A stretch of 64,000 nucleotides of DNA from Sporobacter sp942492735. Lineage in GTDB: Bacteria; Bacillota; Clostridia; Oscillospirales; Oscillospiraceae. Location: NCBI GenBank assembly GCA_942492735.1, contig OW818648.1:2790001-2854000 (forward strand), written 5' to 3'. Position 1 is the first letter of the stretch. Every line of letters starts with the position of its first letter. The notes under the pieces are model-generated. The model saw only the letters and a program-made list of their open reading frames with translations, made no database searches and was not told the DNA's origin. The translations under genes were made by a program, and so were the position numbers. Positions 7,992-16,749 of the stretch are shown one piece after another.

Positions 7992-8480
7992 ATGGAAATC
8001 AGAAAAACAAAACCGTCCGAGCTTTCCGCTGTTATGCTCGTTTACGACGGTGCCCGGCAGTTTATGCGCAGCCAGGGCAACATGACCCAGTGGACTCATG
8101 GGTATCCCAATGACGCTGTCATTCTGGCTGATATTCAAAACGGGAACAGTTATGTCTGCATGGACGGCGGACTGATCGCCGGGGTATTCAGCTTCATCAT
8201 GGGCGAAGACCCGACGTATGCAAAGATATTCGAAGGTCACTGGCTGAGTGCTGAACCGTACGGCACAATTCACCGGATTGCGGTTAGTATTCATAACAAA
8301 GGTGTCGCTTCTCTTTGCCTTGACTGGTGTTTCGCCGGCTGCTGCAACCTCCGAATAGACACGCACCGGTATAATATCGCCATGCAGAAGCTGGTGCTGA
8401 AGAATGGCTTCACCTATTGCGGCGTCATCTATCTGCCGGATGGCTCACCGAGACTTGCCTACCAGAAAACAGAGCGGTAA
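7992..8480 (+). CDS. GNAT-family N-acetyltransferase
   Basis: About 162 residues starting MEIRKTKPSELSAVMLVYDGA. The pattern of an N-terminal MEIRK-type strand, IHRIAVSIHNKGVASLCLDW as the acetyl-CoA binding region, and MQKLVLKNGFTYCGVI near the end fits GNAT enzymes. The pyrophosphate loop is not the canonical Q/RxxGxG/A. ATG 7992 is preferred over the in-frame TTG at 7962 because the family begins here. Substrate unknown. Confidence 0.8.
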   Translation: MEIRKTKPSELSAVMLVYDGARQFMRSQGNMTQWTHGYPNDAVILADIQNGNSYVCMDGGLIAGVFSFIMGEDPTYAKIFEGHWLSAEPYGTIHRIAVSIHNKGVASLCLDWCFAGCCNLRIDTHRYNIAMQKLVLKNGFTYCGVIYLPDGSPRLAYQKTER

Positions 8481-8571
8481 TACTGCAGTAAACGAAAAGT
8501 CCATCGGAGATATCCAATGAACTTTAATATCTTATACTTTTCTTCCATAAACACCATGGCTATCAGCATAT

Positions 8572-8667
8572 CCCGCGTTACTTGTCATTCCCGCGTTACT
8601 TGTCATTCCCGCCTGCGCGGGAATCCAGTCTCCCAGGTACGTGGATTCCCGCCTGAGCGGGAATGAC
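8572..8667. repeat. Intergenic palindromic repeat (CATTCCCGC family) with an 18-base tandem
   Basis: An 18-base unit (CCCGCGTTACTTGTCATT) is repeated at 8572-8589 and 8590-8607. It runs into a long imperfect palindrome at 8602-8667 made of two hairpins, each built on CATTCCCGC/GCGGGAAT arms and mirrored about a 14-base centre. This resembles the small non-coding palindromic repeats common in bacterial genomes. It may also act as a terminator between the flanking convergent genes. Confidence 0.7.
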
Positions 8668-8718
8668 AGCGCGGACCATATCGTTATCTTAATCGAATAC
8701 TAGTATGATGCATTGTTG

Positions 8719-8937
8719 TCAGCTGTTCTTATCAGCAATCAGTTTTTCAACCGACGCGAGGTTCTCTTTTATTTCGTTCAGCTCATTTTCGTATTTGAGG
8801 ACGAGCTTGCTGGATAGATGAATGTTCTCCTGACCGAGGATGATCATACGTTCCTCCGTGACCTCCTCCAGAAGGTCTTTAAGCTCAAGGCGTTTTTGTT
8901 CGAGTTCGGGTTTTGTGAGTTTCTCAAATTGGATCAT
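8719..8937 (-). CDS. Small coiled-coil protein of unknown function
   Basis: 72 residues, highly charged and almost entirely helical, with heptad-like spacing of Leu/Ile through FEKLTKPELEQKRLELKDLL and LKYENELNEIKENLASVEKL. No signal peptide or membrane segment. It lies 35 bases downstream of the methyltransferase gene on the same strand. I do not recognise the family. Confidence 0.6.
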   Translation of the reverse strand: MIQFEKLTKPELEQKRLELKDLLEEVTEERMIILGQENIHLSSKLVLKYENELNEIKENLASVEKLIADKNS

Positions 8938-8972
8938 TATCTGTGTCTCCGTTCGTATAGAGGTTTTGCACT

Positions 8973-9551
8973 TCAGCCGACTCCTGTGACGGCGTAAAAA
9001 GCTTCACCGATATCATATACCTCGATGGTGGAAAAACCGGCGTCAGCCAATAGGCCGGAAACCGCGTCTTTCGGAAGCCTCATATTGAGCGGGGGTCCAA
9101 AGCCGAGCGTCTTCTCATTGAAATCGATCACCGCTATTTTGCCCTGTGCTTTACTTATGCGTTTGGCTTCAGCGATAAAGCGTTTTTTATCATCGATTTC
9201 ATGCAGCACGGTGCAGATCAGAATAAAATCAGATGAATGATCACGCAGCTTAAAATCGTATGCGTCCGATTGAACGGTCTCGACATTTTCGTATCCGAGC
9301 TCGTCGGCGCGCTGCCGGACATCGCCGAGCATATCGGGGGAAATGTCTACAGCATGGATTATTACTGTTTTGCCGCCGATTTCCGCCGCCGGAAAAGTGA
9401 ATAAACCGGTGCCGCAGCCGATGTCGGCGAAGGATAATCCTTCTTTATAACCCAGCCGCTTCAAGGTTTCGTGGGGCGTCAGCATCTGCTGCCGCTCTTC
9501 GCTGTTAAGCTTTTTTCTATGACTCGCGTCAAAAATATGTGAATGTGGCAT
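8973..9551 (-). CDS. Class I SAM-dependent methyltransferase
   Basis: 192 residues with the class I motifs in order: FADIGCGTGLFTFPAAEIG (motif I, SAM binding), IHAVDISPDML (motif II, acidic residue for the ribose), VQSDAYDF, and SSDFILICTVLHEI (motif IV). The N-terminal HSHIFDASHRKKL is similar to small UbiE-like methyltransferases found in anaerobes. Substrate unknown. Confidence 0.85.
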   Translation of the reverse strand: MPHSHIFDASHRKKLNSEERQQMLTPHETLKRLGYKEGLSFADIGCGTGLFTFPAAEIGGKTVIIHAVDISPDMLGDVRQRADELGYENVETVQSDAYDFKLRDHSSDFILICTVLHEIDDKKRFIAEAKRISKAQGKIAVIDFNEKTLGFGPPLNMRLPKDAVSGLLADAGFSTIEVYDIGEAFYAVTGVG

Positions 9552-9665
9552 TGGTCATCCTCCATTTTATAGTGGTCGGCTTTATTATAACAAAAAATAC
9601 AGTATAAGCGTTAAACAAACTGTGATTTTATCACCGTGCTGTCAATCGTTTAACAGATGAATCAT

Positions 9666-10721
9666 TTATTTCACCAATAGCAGCAGTTTTTCTGGCGGTA
9701 TATGCACGAGTTTCGGTATAACACTGATCGCTCCATATTTTTCGCGGCTCATTTCAAGCCGGAGTGTTTTACCGGCTGCGGAGCCTTTCTTTTTTATAAG
9801 CAAAATGTAGCTGAAGGTATCGCGGAGGGTGCTGACGATGTCGTATTCGAATGAGTTCGGCAGGCCGGCTGTGTCGGTCAGGACAAAGTCGTGCGCTCTA
9901 ATGCCGACGTATCGGATATCGGCTGCTGATTTATCTCCGCAATCCAAAGCCATATCCCATTCTTCTGCATAGATGATATGCTCACCCGTTTTTCGCGCGG
10001 TTGATATGTTCTTGCAGCCGGTGAGGAGGCAGGCGTCATAGGATTGCGGGTCGTTGAAGAGCTGCCATTTGTCACTGTCGGCGACGACTGAGCCGCTGGC
10101 GACGACGGCGACTCTGTCGCAAAGCCTGTAGACCTCGTCTCTGTTATGGGAGACGAAAAGGGAAGTGCCGCCGAAGCTGCCCAGAATGCTGCTGAGCTCC
10201 TGTTCCAGCTGCCAGCGCAGATAGCTGTCGAGCGCCGAAAAAGGCTCGTCAAGCATGATCATCTGCGGCTCTGACATGAGGATACGCGCTAGAGCGACGC
10301 GCTGCTGCTGGCCGCCGGAAAGCTCCGCCGGATAGCGATGGCAAAGCCCGTCAAGACCCATGAGAGAGAGAATGTCTTTGACCTTTGACTGTTTCTGCTT
10401 TCGGTCGGCTGTACCTTTTACAACACAGAGAACATTCTGTTCCGCCGTCATATTCGGGAACAGCGCGGCGTTTTGAAACAGATAACCCGCGCGGCGCTTC
10501 TGAGGCGGGAGGTTAATCCTTTTATCCGAATCGAAAAGCGGGATGCCGTCGGAAATGATGACGCCTTCGTCGGGCGTGACAATACCCGCGATACATTTGA
10601 GCGTCATACTTTTTCCGCTCCCTGAAGCGCCAAGAAAACCGACAATCTCGTGTTCGGCTTTAAAATTGATGCGCAGCTTGAAGCCCGGCCATGACTTTTT
10701 GATATCGACCTCGAGGGACAT
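9666..10721 (-). CDS. modC: Molybdate/tungstate ABC transporter ATP-binding protein ModC
   Basis: 351 residues. The ABC domain has Walker A GASGSGKS (31-38), signature LSGGQQQR and Walker B MIMLDEPF. The C-terminal region after about 230 is a MOP/TOBE-like regulatory domain (IRYVGIRAHDFVL), as expected for ModC/CysA-type proteins. It energises uptake across the cytoplasmic membrane. Its ATG overlaps the end of modB. Confidence 0.9.
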   Translation of the reverse strand: MSLEVDIKKSWPGFKLRINFKAEHEIVGFLGASGSGKSMTLKCIAGIVTPDEGVIISDGIPLFDSDKRINLPPQKRRAGYLFQNAALFPNMTAEQNVLCVVKGTADRKQKQSKVKDILSLMGLDGLCHRYPAELSGGQQQRVALARILMSEPQMIMLDEPFSALDSYLRWQLEQELSSILGSFGGTSLFVSHNRDEVYRLCDRVAVVASGSVVADSDKWQLFNDPQSYDACLLTGCKNISTARKTGEHIIYAEEWDMALDCGDKSAADIRYVGIRAHDFVLTDTAGLPNSFEYDIVSTLRDTFSYILLIKKKGSAAGKTLRLEMSREKYGAISVIPKLVHIPPEKLLLLVK

Positions 10722-11420
10722 TTAAATACCCCCTTTCGCCGGCGGTATCGCTTTGCGGCGCCGGTTTGAGCGTTCGCCCGTCACGAGATTCATAATGAGC
10801 ATAACGGCGAAGGAGATGGCGAGGTCAATAAACACCCATTTATAAGCGAGCGCGTTGTCTCCGGCCGCCATCGCCGAATAGACGGCAACCGAGATTGTTG
10901 TCGTCTTGCCGGGAATATTTCCGGCCAGCATCATCGTTGCGCCGAACTCGCCGAGACCCCTGGCAAACGCCAGCACTGTACCTGCGATGACACTGTAGCG
11001 GCAGTTCGGAATGATGATCCGCCAGAAGATGTAGGAATTTTTTAAGCCGAGGGTTTGAGCTGAATAAATCAGCGTTGTGTCAAACTGCTCAAATGCTCCG
11101 CGCATGGTGCGGTACATGAGCGGGAACGCGACCACCGTCGAGGCGATGATTGGCGCGTACCAGGAAAAGACAATCCGTTCATTGAAAACGGACAGGAAAA
11201 ACTGCCCGGCGGGACCGTGAACCCCGAAGAAAACGAGCAGAAAAAATCCGACGACGGTTGGTGGAAGGATCATTGGCAGCGTCAGAATACCGTCGGCGAT
11301 GCCCTTTAATAGTCTGCCGAGACGGATGACATAGTAAGCGGCGATTAAACCGATAGCGACGGCAAATACTGTAGCGATGAGCGCCGTGCGCAGTGATATC
11401 CAAAGCGGAGAATAATCCAC
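10722..11420 (-). CDS. modB: Molybdate/tungstate ABC transporter permease ModB
   Basis: 232 residues, about five membrane helices, with the permease EAA-type loop around LIYSAQTLGLKNSYIFWRII and the conserved ARGLGEFGATMMLAGNIPG segment found in ModB-type permeases. It lies directly between modA (28-base gap) and modC (abutting), so the three form one operon transcribed from near 12.3 kb. Confidence 0.93.
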   Translation of the reverse strand: MDYSPLWISLRTALIATVFAVAIGLIAAYYVIRLGRLLKGIADGILTLPMILPPTVVGFFLLVFFGVHGPAGQFFLSVFNERIVFSWYAPIIASTVVAFPLMYRTMRGAFEQFDTTLIYSAQTLGLKNSYIFWRIIIPNCRYSVIAGTVLAFARGLGEFGATMMLAGNIPGKTTTISVAVYSAMAAGDNALAYKWVFIDLAISFAVMLIMNLVTGERSNRRRKAIPPAKGGI

Positions 11421-11448
11421 AATCCCACCCCCGTTGACGATGTAATGA

Positions 11449-12264
11449 TCAGTTGGCTAAAAAACCGTATTCTGTAAAAACACCCAGCCCGTTAACGGAC
11501 TGCAGATATATGATAAAAGCTGCCGCGGCGTCCTGATTGGTGCTGGCCTTGACGACGGCTACGGGATAAACAACAGCGTCGTGGCTCCCGTTTGGTGCCT
11601 CGGCGACAACCTTTACATTGCTGCTGGAAATGGTGTCGGTCTTATAGACAATACCGCAGTCTGCGTCACCGGATTCTACCCAGGAGAGGACCTGCTTCAC
11701 ATCGGAACCGTATACGGCTTTCTTGGATATCTTGTCCCATAGATTTAAAAAAGTGAAGGTTTCCAGAGCGTACTGTCCTGCGGGTACACTTTTGACCTCA
11801 CCCAAGGCGATTTTGCGCACAACGTCTGTCGCGACATCATAAAAACTGCCGACGTTCACAGGCTGCTCTTTTGGGACCACGAGGACAATCTCATTTTTTA
11901 GCAGATCGACCTTGGATGACGAGATAATAAGGCCTTGTGCGTCTAGCGCGTCCATCTGTTTTGTGGCGGCTGAGAAAAAAATATCCGACGGGGCGCCGTT
12001 TTCGATTTGAGTTTGCAGCGTGCCGCTGGCGCCGAAGCTGGCGGTAATTTTAACGTCCGGCGCAATGGCTTTATATGCCTCGATGATCTCCTTGAGCGGC
12101 TCAGTCAGGCTCGCAGCGGCAAATATTGTCAGTTCGGTCGCTGCAGAGGATACTTGCCCAGAGGCCGCCGGAGAGCCACTTGGTACGGGCGTTGCCGCCG
12201 TGCCGCACCCGAAGAGGTGACATATCAGCACGATTATCAAACATATAAACACAAGTTTTTTCAT
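11449..12264 (-). CDS. modA: Molybdate/tungstate-binding lipoprotein ModA
   Basis: 271 residues. A lipoprotein signal ends in CHLFGC, so the protein is anchored outside the cell by that Cys. After a Ser/Pro linker comes the type II binding-protein fold: LTIFAAASLTEPLKEII, ASFGASGTLQTQIENGAPSD and DCGIVYKTD, all ModA hallmarks for oxyanion contacts. Whether the ligand is molybdate or tungstate cannot be told; the tungsten-type AOR at 41.7 kb makes tungstate plausible. Confidence 0.92.
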   Translation of the reverse strand: MKKLVFICLIIVLICHLFGCGTAATPVPSGSPAASGQVSSAATELTIFAAASLTEPLKEIIEAYKAIAPDVKITASFGASGTLQTQIENGAPSDIFFSAATKQMDALDAQGLIISSSKVDLLKNEIVLVVPKEQPVNVGSFYDVATDVVRKIALGEVKSVPAGQYALETFTFLNLWDKISKKAVYGSDVKQVLSWVESGDADCGIVYKTDTISSSNVKVVAEAPNGSHDAVVYPVAVVKASTNQDAAAAFIIYLQSVNGLGVFTEYGFLAN

Positions 12265-12281
12265 GGGATGATCCTCTCGTT

Positions 12282-12294
12282 ACGTTTTAAACGT
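12282..12294. promoter_or_regulatory. ACGTTT-T-AAACGT palindrome upstream of modA
   Basis: A perfect 13-base palindrome about a single central T, 17 bases before the modA start. Related ACGT/AACG elements recur across the divergent region: CGTATACGTT at 12308, AAAACGTAA at 12343 and GTAACGTTT at 12406. This points to a regulator controlling both directions. Confidence 0.45.
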
Positions 12295-12405
12295 TTGTGT
12301 CCGACTCGTATACGTTCCATCATGATGAGAAGTATATAATAAAACGTAATCAAAATCAATATAAAAGTGATAAAATCACAAAAATCGTCCGTTTGGTCAT
12401 TAATA

Positions 12406-12422
12406 GTAACGTTTGGTAACGT
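12406..12422. promoter_or_regulatory. Direct repeat of GTAACGT with 10-base period
   Basis: GTAACG at 12406-12411 recurs at 12416-12421, one helical turn later, in the control region between modA and its divergent regulator. It shares the AACGT core with the palindrome at 12282. Confidence 0.4.
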
Positions 12423-12548
12423 CAGATTAATTCTTATTTACTAATAAGCTTAAAATGGTATAATAACTGAAATCAATTCATTATGCCAACGCTGACAGCC
12501 GGCGTACCCAAGTGCGTAAATTACGACGTTGATAGGAGCTGCTTTGAG

Positions 12549-13508
12549 ATGGATCATGAGCTGTTAGATGTACAGGAAGTGGCAGGTATATTAAAGATAG
12601 CGAGGAACACTGTTTATGAGCTGATCAAGAGGGGGGAACTCTCTTACTCGAAGGTCGGCAAGCAGATGCGTGTATCGCGCGCGGAGGTTGATAGCTATCT
12701 GCAGGGGACGAGAGGGAAAACGACGGCAAATACCTTGGGTGCAAACGATACGTCTGACGGGAGGAGAACCTCGACCGTGCTGACCGGCAGAGAGGATATG
12801 ATGAAAGGAAACGAACTGATCATATGCGGTCAGGATGTTTCTCTTGATATATTAGTCAGCCATCTGAACACAAAATATGAAAGCATCCCCGTTTACCGCT
12901 CGCATTTCGGCAGCTACAACGGCATTTACGCGCTGTATCAAGGCAAGGTTAATGTCGCAACAGCACATCTGTGGGACGGGGATAATGACGACTATAATGT
13001 GTCTTATATCAAGAAAATGATGCCCGGAATTCCGACGGTTATCGTCCGGTTTGGAAGCCGAAAAGAAGGTTTTTATATACAGGAGGGTAACCCGAAATAC
13101 ATCATGGGGTGGGGAGATTTAAAAAGGACCGATATCACGATCGCCAACAGAGAAAAAGGCAGCGGCGTTCGTGTCCTTCTTGATGAAAAGCTCCGGTTGA
13201 TGGGCGTTTCAGGCGAGACGATTGCAGGCTACGGCAATGAGTTTAAGACGCATCTGGCTGTCGCGACGCAGGTTTCCGGGGGATATTGCGACCTTGCCAT
13301 CGGCAGCGAAAAAGGCTGTCAGTCGTTAGCGGGCGTATCGTTTATTCCGCTTCAGACAGAGTGTTATGATCTGGTCATCAAAAAATCCGACGCGAAGAAG
13401 CCGCAGTTTGAAGCGATTCTGGAAATAATGACAAATGACGATTTCAAACACGATATCGCTACAGCCGCCGGCTTTGACGTCACGCAGACCGGCAAAATTA
13501 TTACGTAG
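12549..13508 (+). CDS. HTH regulator fused to a periplasmic-binding-protein-like domain
   Basis: 319 residues from ATG 12549 (AGGAG upstream at 12534). Residues about 1-50 are an excisionase/MerR-type helix-turn-helix (LLDVQEVAGILKIARNTVYE). After a polar linker, residues about 85-319 form a substrate-binding-protein-like domain without signal peptide, starting LIICGQDVSLDILVSHLNTK and containing YNGIYALYQGKVNVATAHLW. Such fusions are found next to molybdate and tungstate transporters. Divergence from modABC makes it the likely oxyanion-responsive regulator of that operon. Confidence 0.85.
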   Translation: MDHELLDVQEVAGILKIARNTVYELIKRGELSYSKVGKQMRVSRAEVDSYLQGTRGKTTANTLGANDTSDGRRTSTVLTGREDMMKGNELIICGQDVSLDILVSHLNTKYESIPVYRSHFGSYNGIYALYQGKVNVATAHLWDGDNDDYNVSYIKKMMPGIPTVIVRFGSRKEGFYIQEGNPKYIMGWGDLKRTDITIANREKGSGVRVLLDEKLRLMGVSGETIAGYGNEFKTHLAVATQVSGGYCDLAIGSEKGCQSLAGVSFIPLQTECYDLVIKKSDAKKPQFEAILEIMTNDDFKHDIATAAGFDVTQTGKIIT

Positions 13509-13531
13509 ATTGTTATAAAGGAAGCTCGAAA

Positions 13532-14308
13532 ATGATCGATAAAGAAAAGATGCCGGTCCTCTTCATCGGACATGGTTCGCCTATGAATGCTGTTGAGGAT
13601 AATGATTATACGAGAAACTGGTCAAAAATTGTGGACAAGCTCCCAACGCCGAAAGCAATATTGTCCGTTTCCGCGCACTGGTTTACACACGGCTCGAGGA
13701 TAACAGATGTTGAAAAACCCAGAACGGTCTATGATATGTACGGCTTCCCTGAAGAACTGTACAAGGTGAGGTATGACGCGCCTGGCGCGCCTGATATCGC
13801 TCGGAAAACAAAAGAGCTTATAAAGTCAGCTGTGACGATCGATAACAGCTGGGGAATTGATCATGGCACGTGGTCCGTACTATGTAAAATGTATCCGGAC
13901 GCCAGCATCCCGGTTTTTCAGCTGAGTATCGATGCAAGCGCGCCTGCCCAAACGCACTATAAGATTGGCCAGGACATCAGTGCTCTGCGTGAAGAGGGTG
14001 TTCTCATACTCGGCAGCGGCAATATCGTCCATAACCTATCAAGAGTCAATTGGGATATGGCGGGTGGATATCAGTGGGCAGACGAATTTGATCGCTATGT
14101 AAAAGACCGGATCATCCAAAAGCGGTACGACGACGTTATCAGCTATACAAATGCGGGAGAAGCGGCGGAATTGGCCGTTCCCACCCCCGACCACTTTTAT
14201 CCGATTTTGTATGTATTGGGTGCGTCACGAAATGAAGATGAGGTGACAATTTTCAACCAGTCCGGCACATTGGGCGCTTTGTCTATGACATGTTATTTAT
14301 TTAAATAA
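13532..14308 (+). CDS. ygiD: Extradiol ring-opening dioxygenase, DODA/LigB type
   Basis: 258 residues similar to the 4,5-DOPA-extradiol dioxygenase family. Motifs are PVLFIGHGSPMNAVE (His metal ligand), SVSAHWFTHGSRIT (second His), GIDHGTWSVLCKMYPDASIPV, and LGSGNIVHNL. These provide the His residues for a non-haem metal. In this family the enzyme opens catechol rings using O2. The gene follows the HTH regulator by 23 bases and precedes the decarboxylase operon, which also acts on aromatic acids. The true substrate, and whether O2 is used in this host, are unknown. Confidence 0.85.
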   Translation: MIDKEKMPVLFIGHGSPMNAVEDNDYTRNWSKIVDKLPTPKAILSVSAHWFTHGSRITDVEKPRTVYDMYGFPEELYKVRYDAPGAPDIARKTKELIKSAVTIDNSWGIDHGTWSVLCKMYPDASIPVFQLSIDASAPAQTHYKIGQDISALREEGVLILGSGNIVHNLSRVNWDMAGGYQWADEFDRYVKDRIIQKRYDDVISYTNAGEAAELAVPTPDHFYPILYVLGASRNEDEVTIFNQSGTLGALSMTCYLFK

Positions 14309-14333
14309 TTATTTTTAGTGTTACTGAGGTATT

Positions 14334-14681
14334 ATGATAAGACTGAGCAGAAAGAGAAACAGAATCCGACTGAGCATCAAGGCGATGCAGATGGGACAGG
14401 ATATTTGCGTGATCATTACGGGCGGCGCGCCGCATCTGGGCGCGGTAACATCGGGATCAAAAACAACAGCACCGGAGACAACTGTTTTTGACGAGCATAA
14501 GGAAAACCATGTCACGGAGCTGGCAGCCGGAATATTAAGGCAGGAATTCGACGGCAATTTCGTTGTATGCTGCGGGATTCACCTGGACAATATAGAAAAA
14601 CAGGAGATTGCCGATGTTATGGACATGTGTCGGCAGATGATTTTTGAATTGAGCCGCAGGCTGAAGAGGGGGTATGTTTGA
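14334..14681 (+). CDS. lpdD: Prenylated-flavin chaperone-like protein LpdD
   Basis: 115 residues, resembling the small LpdD subunit that accompanies gallate-type UbiD decarboxylases. It has DICVIITGGAPHLGAVTSG in the first half and NFVVCCGIHLDNIEKQEIADV in the second. Its stop overlaps the ubiX start (TGATG), and ubiD follows, giving the order D-B-C of an Lpd-like system. It is thought to help load or mature prenylated FMN; that role comes from the family. Confidence 0.75.
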   Translation: MIRLSRKRNRIRLSIKAMQMGQDICVIITGGAPHLGAVTSGSKTTAPETTVFDEHKENHVTELAAGILRQEFDGNFVVCCGIHLDNIEKQEIADVMDMCRQMIFELSRRLKRGYV

Positions 14682-15247
14682 TGGAGCTGGTTGTTGCGAT
14701 AACAGGAGCGACAGGCGCGGTTTATGCCGTGCGGCTGCTCGAAGCATTGAAAGCAAACGCAGATATCAAAACGCACCTCATCATGAGCGCCTGGGGCGAG
14801 AAAAATCTGGAGATTGAGACGGCTTATACGAAGGAATACGTACATAGCCTTTGTTCAGCCGTTTATAACTGTGCCGATCTCGGCGCGAAAACATCCAGCG
14901 GTTCGTTTTTAACCCATGGGATGGTCATTCTTCCCTGCAGCATGAAAACGCTCAGCGCCATCGCGCACGGATACGATGACAATTTGATTTCCCGAACCGC
15001 CGGTGTCATGATAAAGGAAAACAGAAAGCTCATCCTTAGCCCGAGGGAAACACCGCTCAGTGCGATTCATCTTGAAAACATGCTCAAACTGTCAAAACTC
15101 GGCGTGCGGATTGTGCCGCCGATGCCTGCGTTTTATAACAACCCGAAGACGATTGAAGACATCATTGAGAATCACATTATGAAGGTTTTTGACCAGCTCA
15201 GGCTGCCGTATGACGGCGCGAAGAGATGGAATGGCCAGAATCAGTAA
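14681..15247 (+). CDS. ubiX: Flavin prenyltransferase UbiX/LpdB
   Basis: 188 residues. The flavoprotein motif is VAITGATGAVYAVRLLEAL, followed by TSSGSFLTHGMVILPCSMKTLSAIAHG and NRKLILSPRETPLSAIHLENML, all typical of UbiX. The enzyme joins dimethylallyl phosphate to FMN to make prenyl-FMN for UbiD. ATG 14681 overlaps the preceding stop; GAGGGGG lies about nine bases upstream. Confidence 0.93.
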   Translation: MELVVAITGATGAVYAVRLLEALKANADIKTHLIMSAWGEKNLEIETAYTKEYVHSLCSAVYNCADLGAKTSSGSFLTHGMVILPCSMKTLSAIAHGYDDNLISRTAGVMIKENRKLILSPRETPLSAIHLENMLKLSKLGVRIVPPMPAFYNNPKTIEDIIENHIMKVFDQLRLPYDGAKRWNGQNQ

Positions 15248-15262
15248 CGGAAGGAATTTAGT

Positions 15263-16741
15263 ATGCAGCAGATCAACGATTTACGTTCGGCAATTGAATT
15301 TTTAAAAACAATTCCCGGACAGCTCCTCGAAACGAACGAGGCGATTGACCCCCATGCCGAGCTCGCGGGTGTCTACCGCCACGTGGGCGCAGGAGGTACC
15401 GTTATGCGCCCGACGCGGGAAGGACCCGCCATGATTTTCAATAATGTGCTCGGTCATCCGGATGCCAGGGTCGCCATCGGCCTTTTGGCGAGCCGCAAGC
15501 GCGTCGGCTACCTGTTAGGCGAGAAGCCGGAACGGCTCGGAAATCTGCTCAATGAAGCAGTGACAAACCCCATCCCGCCGGTTTTTGTCGACAAAAGCGA
15601 AGCGCTGTGCCAGGAGATCGTTCATCTGGCGACCGACCCCGATTTTGATATCCGAAAGCTCGTTCCGGCGCCCACGAATACCGAGGAGGATGCCGGACCA
15701 TATATCACGATGGGTATGTGCTATGCGCATGACCCTGAAACGGGAGAATCCGACGTCACAATCCACCGTCTTTGCCTACAGAGCAAGGACGAAATGTCCA
15801 TGTACTTTGTCCCCGGCGTACGGCATCTGAGTGTTTTTCGTGAAAAATATGAAGCCGCTGGAAAACCGATGCCGATATCCATCAGCATCGGCGTCGACCC
15901 GGCGATTGAAATTGCCTCCTGCTTCGAGCCGCCCACGACGCCGCTCGGATATAACGAGCTGTGCGCGGCCGGAGCGATCAGGGGCGAAGGTGTCAAAATG
16001 GCCAAATGCCTGACCATCGACGAATTCTGTATCGCTAACGCCGAATATGTCATCGAAGGCGAGCTGCTGCCCAACGTCCGCTGCCGTGAGGACCAGAACA
16101 CAAATACCGGCAAGGCGATGCCCGAGTTCCCCGGCTATACAGGACCGGCGATACAGGAAATTCCCGTTATAAAGGTAACTGCGGTTACGACGCGGCGGAA
16201 CCCCATCATGCAGACGGTCATCGGTCCAAGTGAGGAGCATGTCAGTTTGGCAGGTATCCCGACGGAAGCCAGCATTCTGTCGATGGTGAACCGTGCGATG
16301 CCGGGCAAGCTCCTGAACGTTTACTGCGCCTCCAGCGGCGGCGGCAAATATATGGCTGTCTTGCAGTTTAAAAAAACCGTGCCGACTGACGAAGGCCGCC
16401 AGAGACAGGCTGCCTTGCTCGCTTTCTCCGCGTTCGGCGAGCTGAAGCATATTTTCATTGTCGACGAGGATGTCGACTGCTTTGACCTGAGTGACGTTAT
16501 GTGGGCGATGACGACGCGCTTCCAGGCAGACGTCGATATCATTCCAATACCCGGCGTACGCCTCCATCCGCTTGATCCGTCGAGCGACCCGTCGTATTCA
16601 CCGTCAATCAGTTATTTCGGTATTGCCTGCAAAGCGATTTTTGACTGTACGGTTCCATTTCACTTAAAGGATAAGTTCCAGCGCTGCAAATTCAAAGATG
16701 TCGACCCGCAGAAATGGGCGCCGTCTCTGTTTCAAGAATAA
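15263..16741 (+). CDS. ubiD: UbiD-family prenyl-FMN-dependent decarboxylase
   Basis: 492 residues, the usual length. Recognisable blocks include DVTIHRLCLQSKDEMSMYFV, ISIGVDPAIEIASCFEPP, EFCIANAEYVIEGELLPNVR (with the family catalytic E-R/E network), EFPGYTGPA and ITAV-like VTAVTTRRNPIMQTVIGPSEE. The family reversibly (de)carboxylates aromatic or alpha,beta-unsaturated acids. The adjoining lpdD and ubiX and the dioxygenase suggest a hydroxybenzoate or gallate-like substrate, which is inference. Confidence 0.93.
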   Translation: MQQINDLRSAIEFLKTIPGQLLETNEAIDPHAELAGVYRHVGAGGTVMRPTREGPAMIFNNVLGHPDARVAIGLLASRKRVGYLLGEKPERLGNLLNEAVTNPIPPVFVDKSEALCQEIVHLATDPDFDIRKLVPAPTNTEEDAGPYITMGMCYAHDPETGESDVTIHRLCLQSKDEMSMYFVPGVRHLSVFREKYEAAGKPMPISISIGVDPAIEIASCFEPPTTPLGYNELCAAGAIRGEGVKMAKCLTIDEFCIANAEYVIEGELLPNVRCREDQNTNTGKAMPEFPGYTGPAIQEIPVIKVTAVTTRRNPIMQTVIGPSEEHVSLAGIPTEASILSMVNRAMPGKLLNVYCASSGGGKYMAVLQFKKTVPTDEGRQRQAALLAFSAFGELKHIFIVDEDVDCFDLSDVMWAMTTRFQADVDIIPIPGVRLHPLDPSSDPSYSPSISYFGIACKAIFDCTVPFHLKDKFQRCKFKDVDPQKWAPSLFQE

Positions 16742-16749
16742 CCAGCGCT

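Noticed and set aside
8572..8667. Short tandem units that might suggest a CRISPR array
   Set aside because: Only two 18-base units without unique spacers, running straight into a palindromic intergenic element; no cas genes nearby.
15776..16567. Long minus-strand open frame of 263 codons opposite ubiD
   Set aside because: It is the antisense shadow of a strongly conserved coding region with low-complexity His/Arg composition and no recognisable domain or ribosome site.
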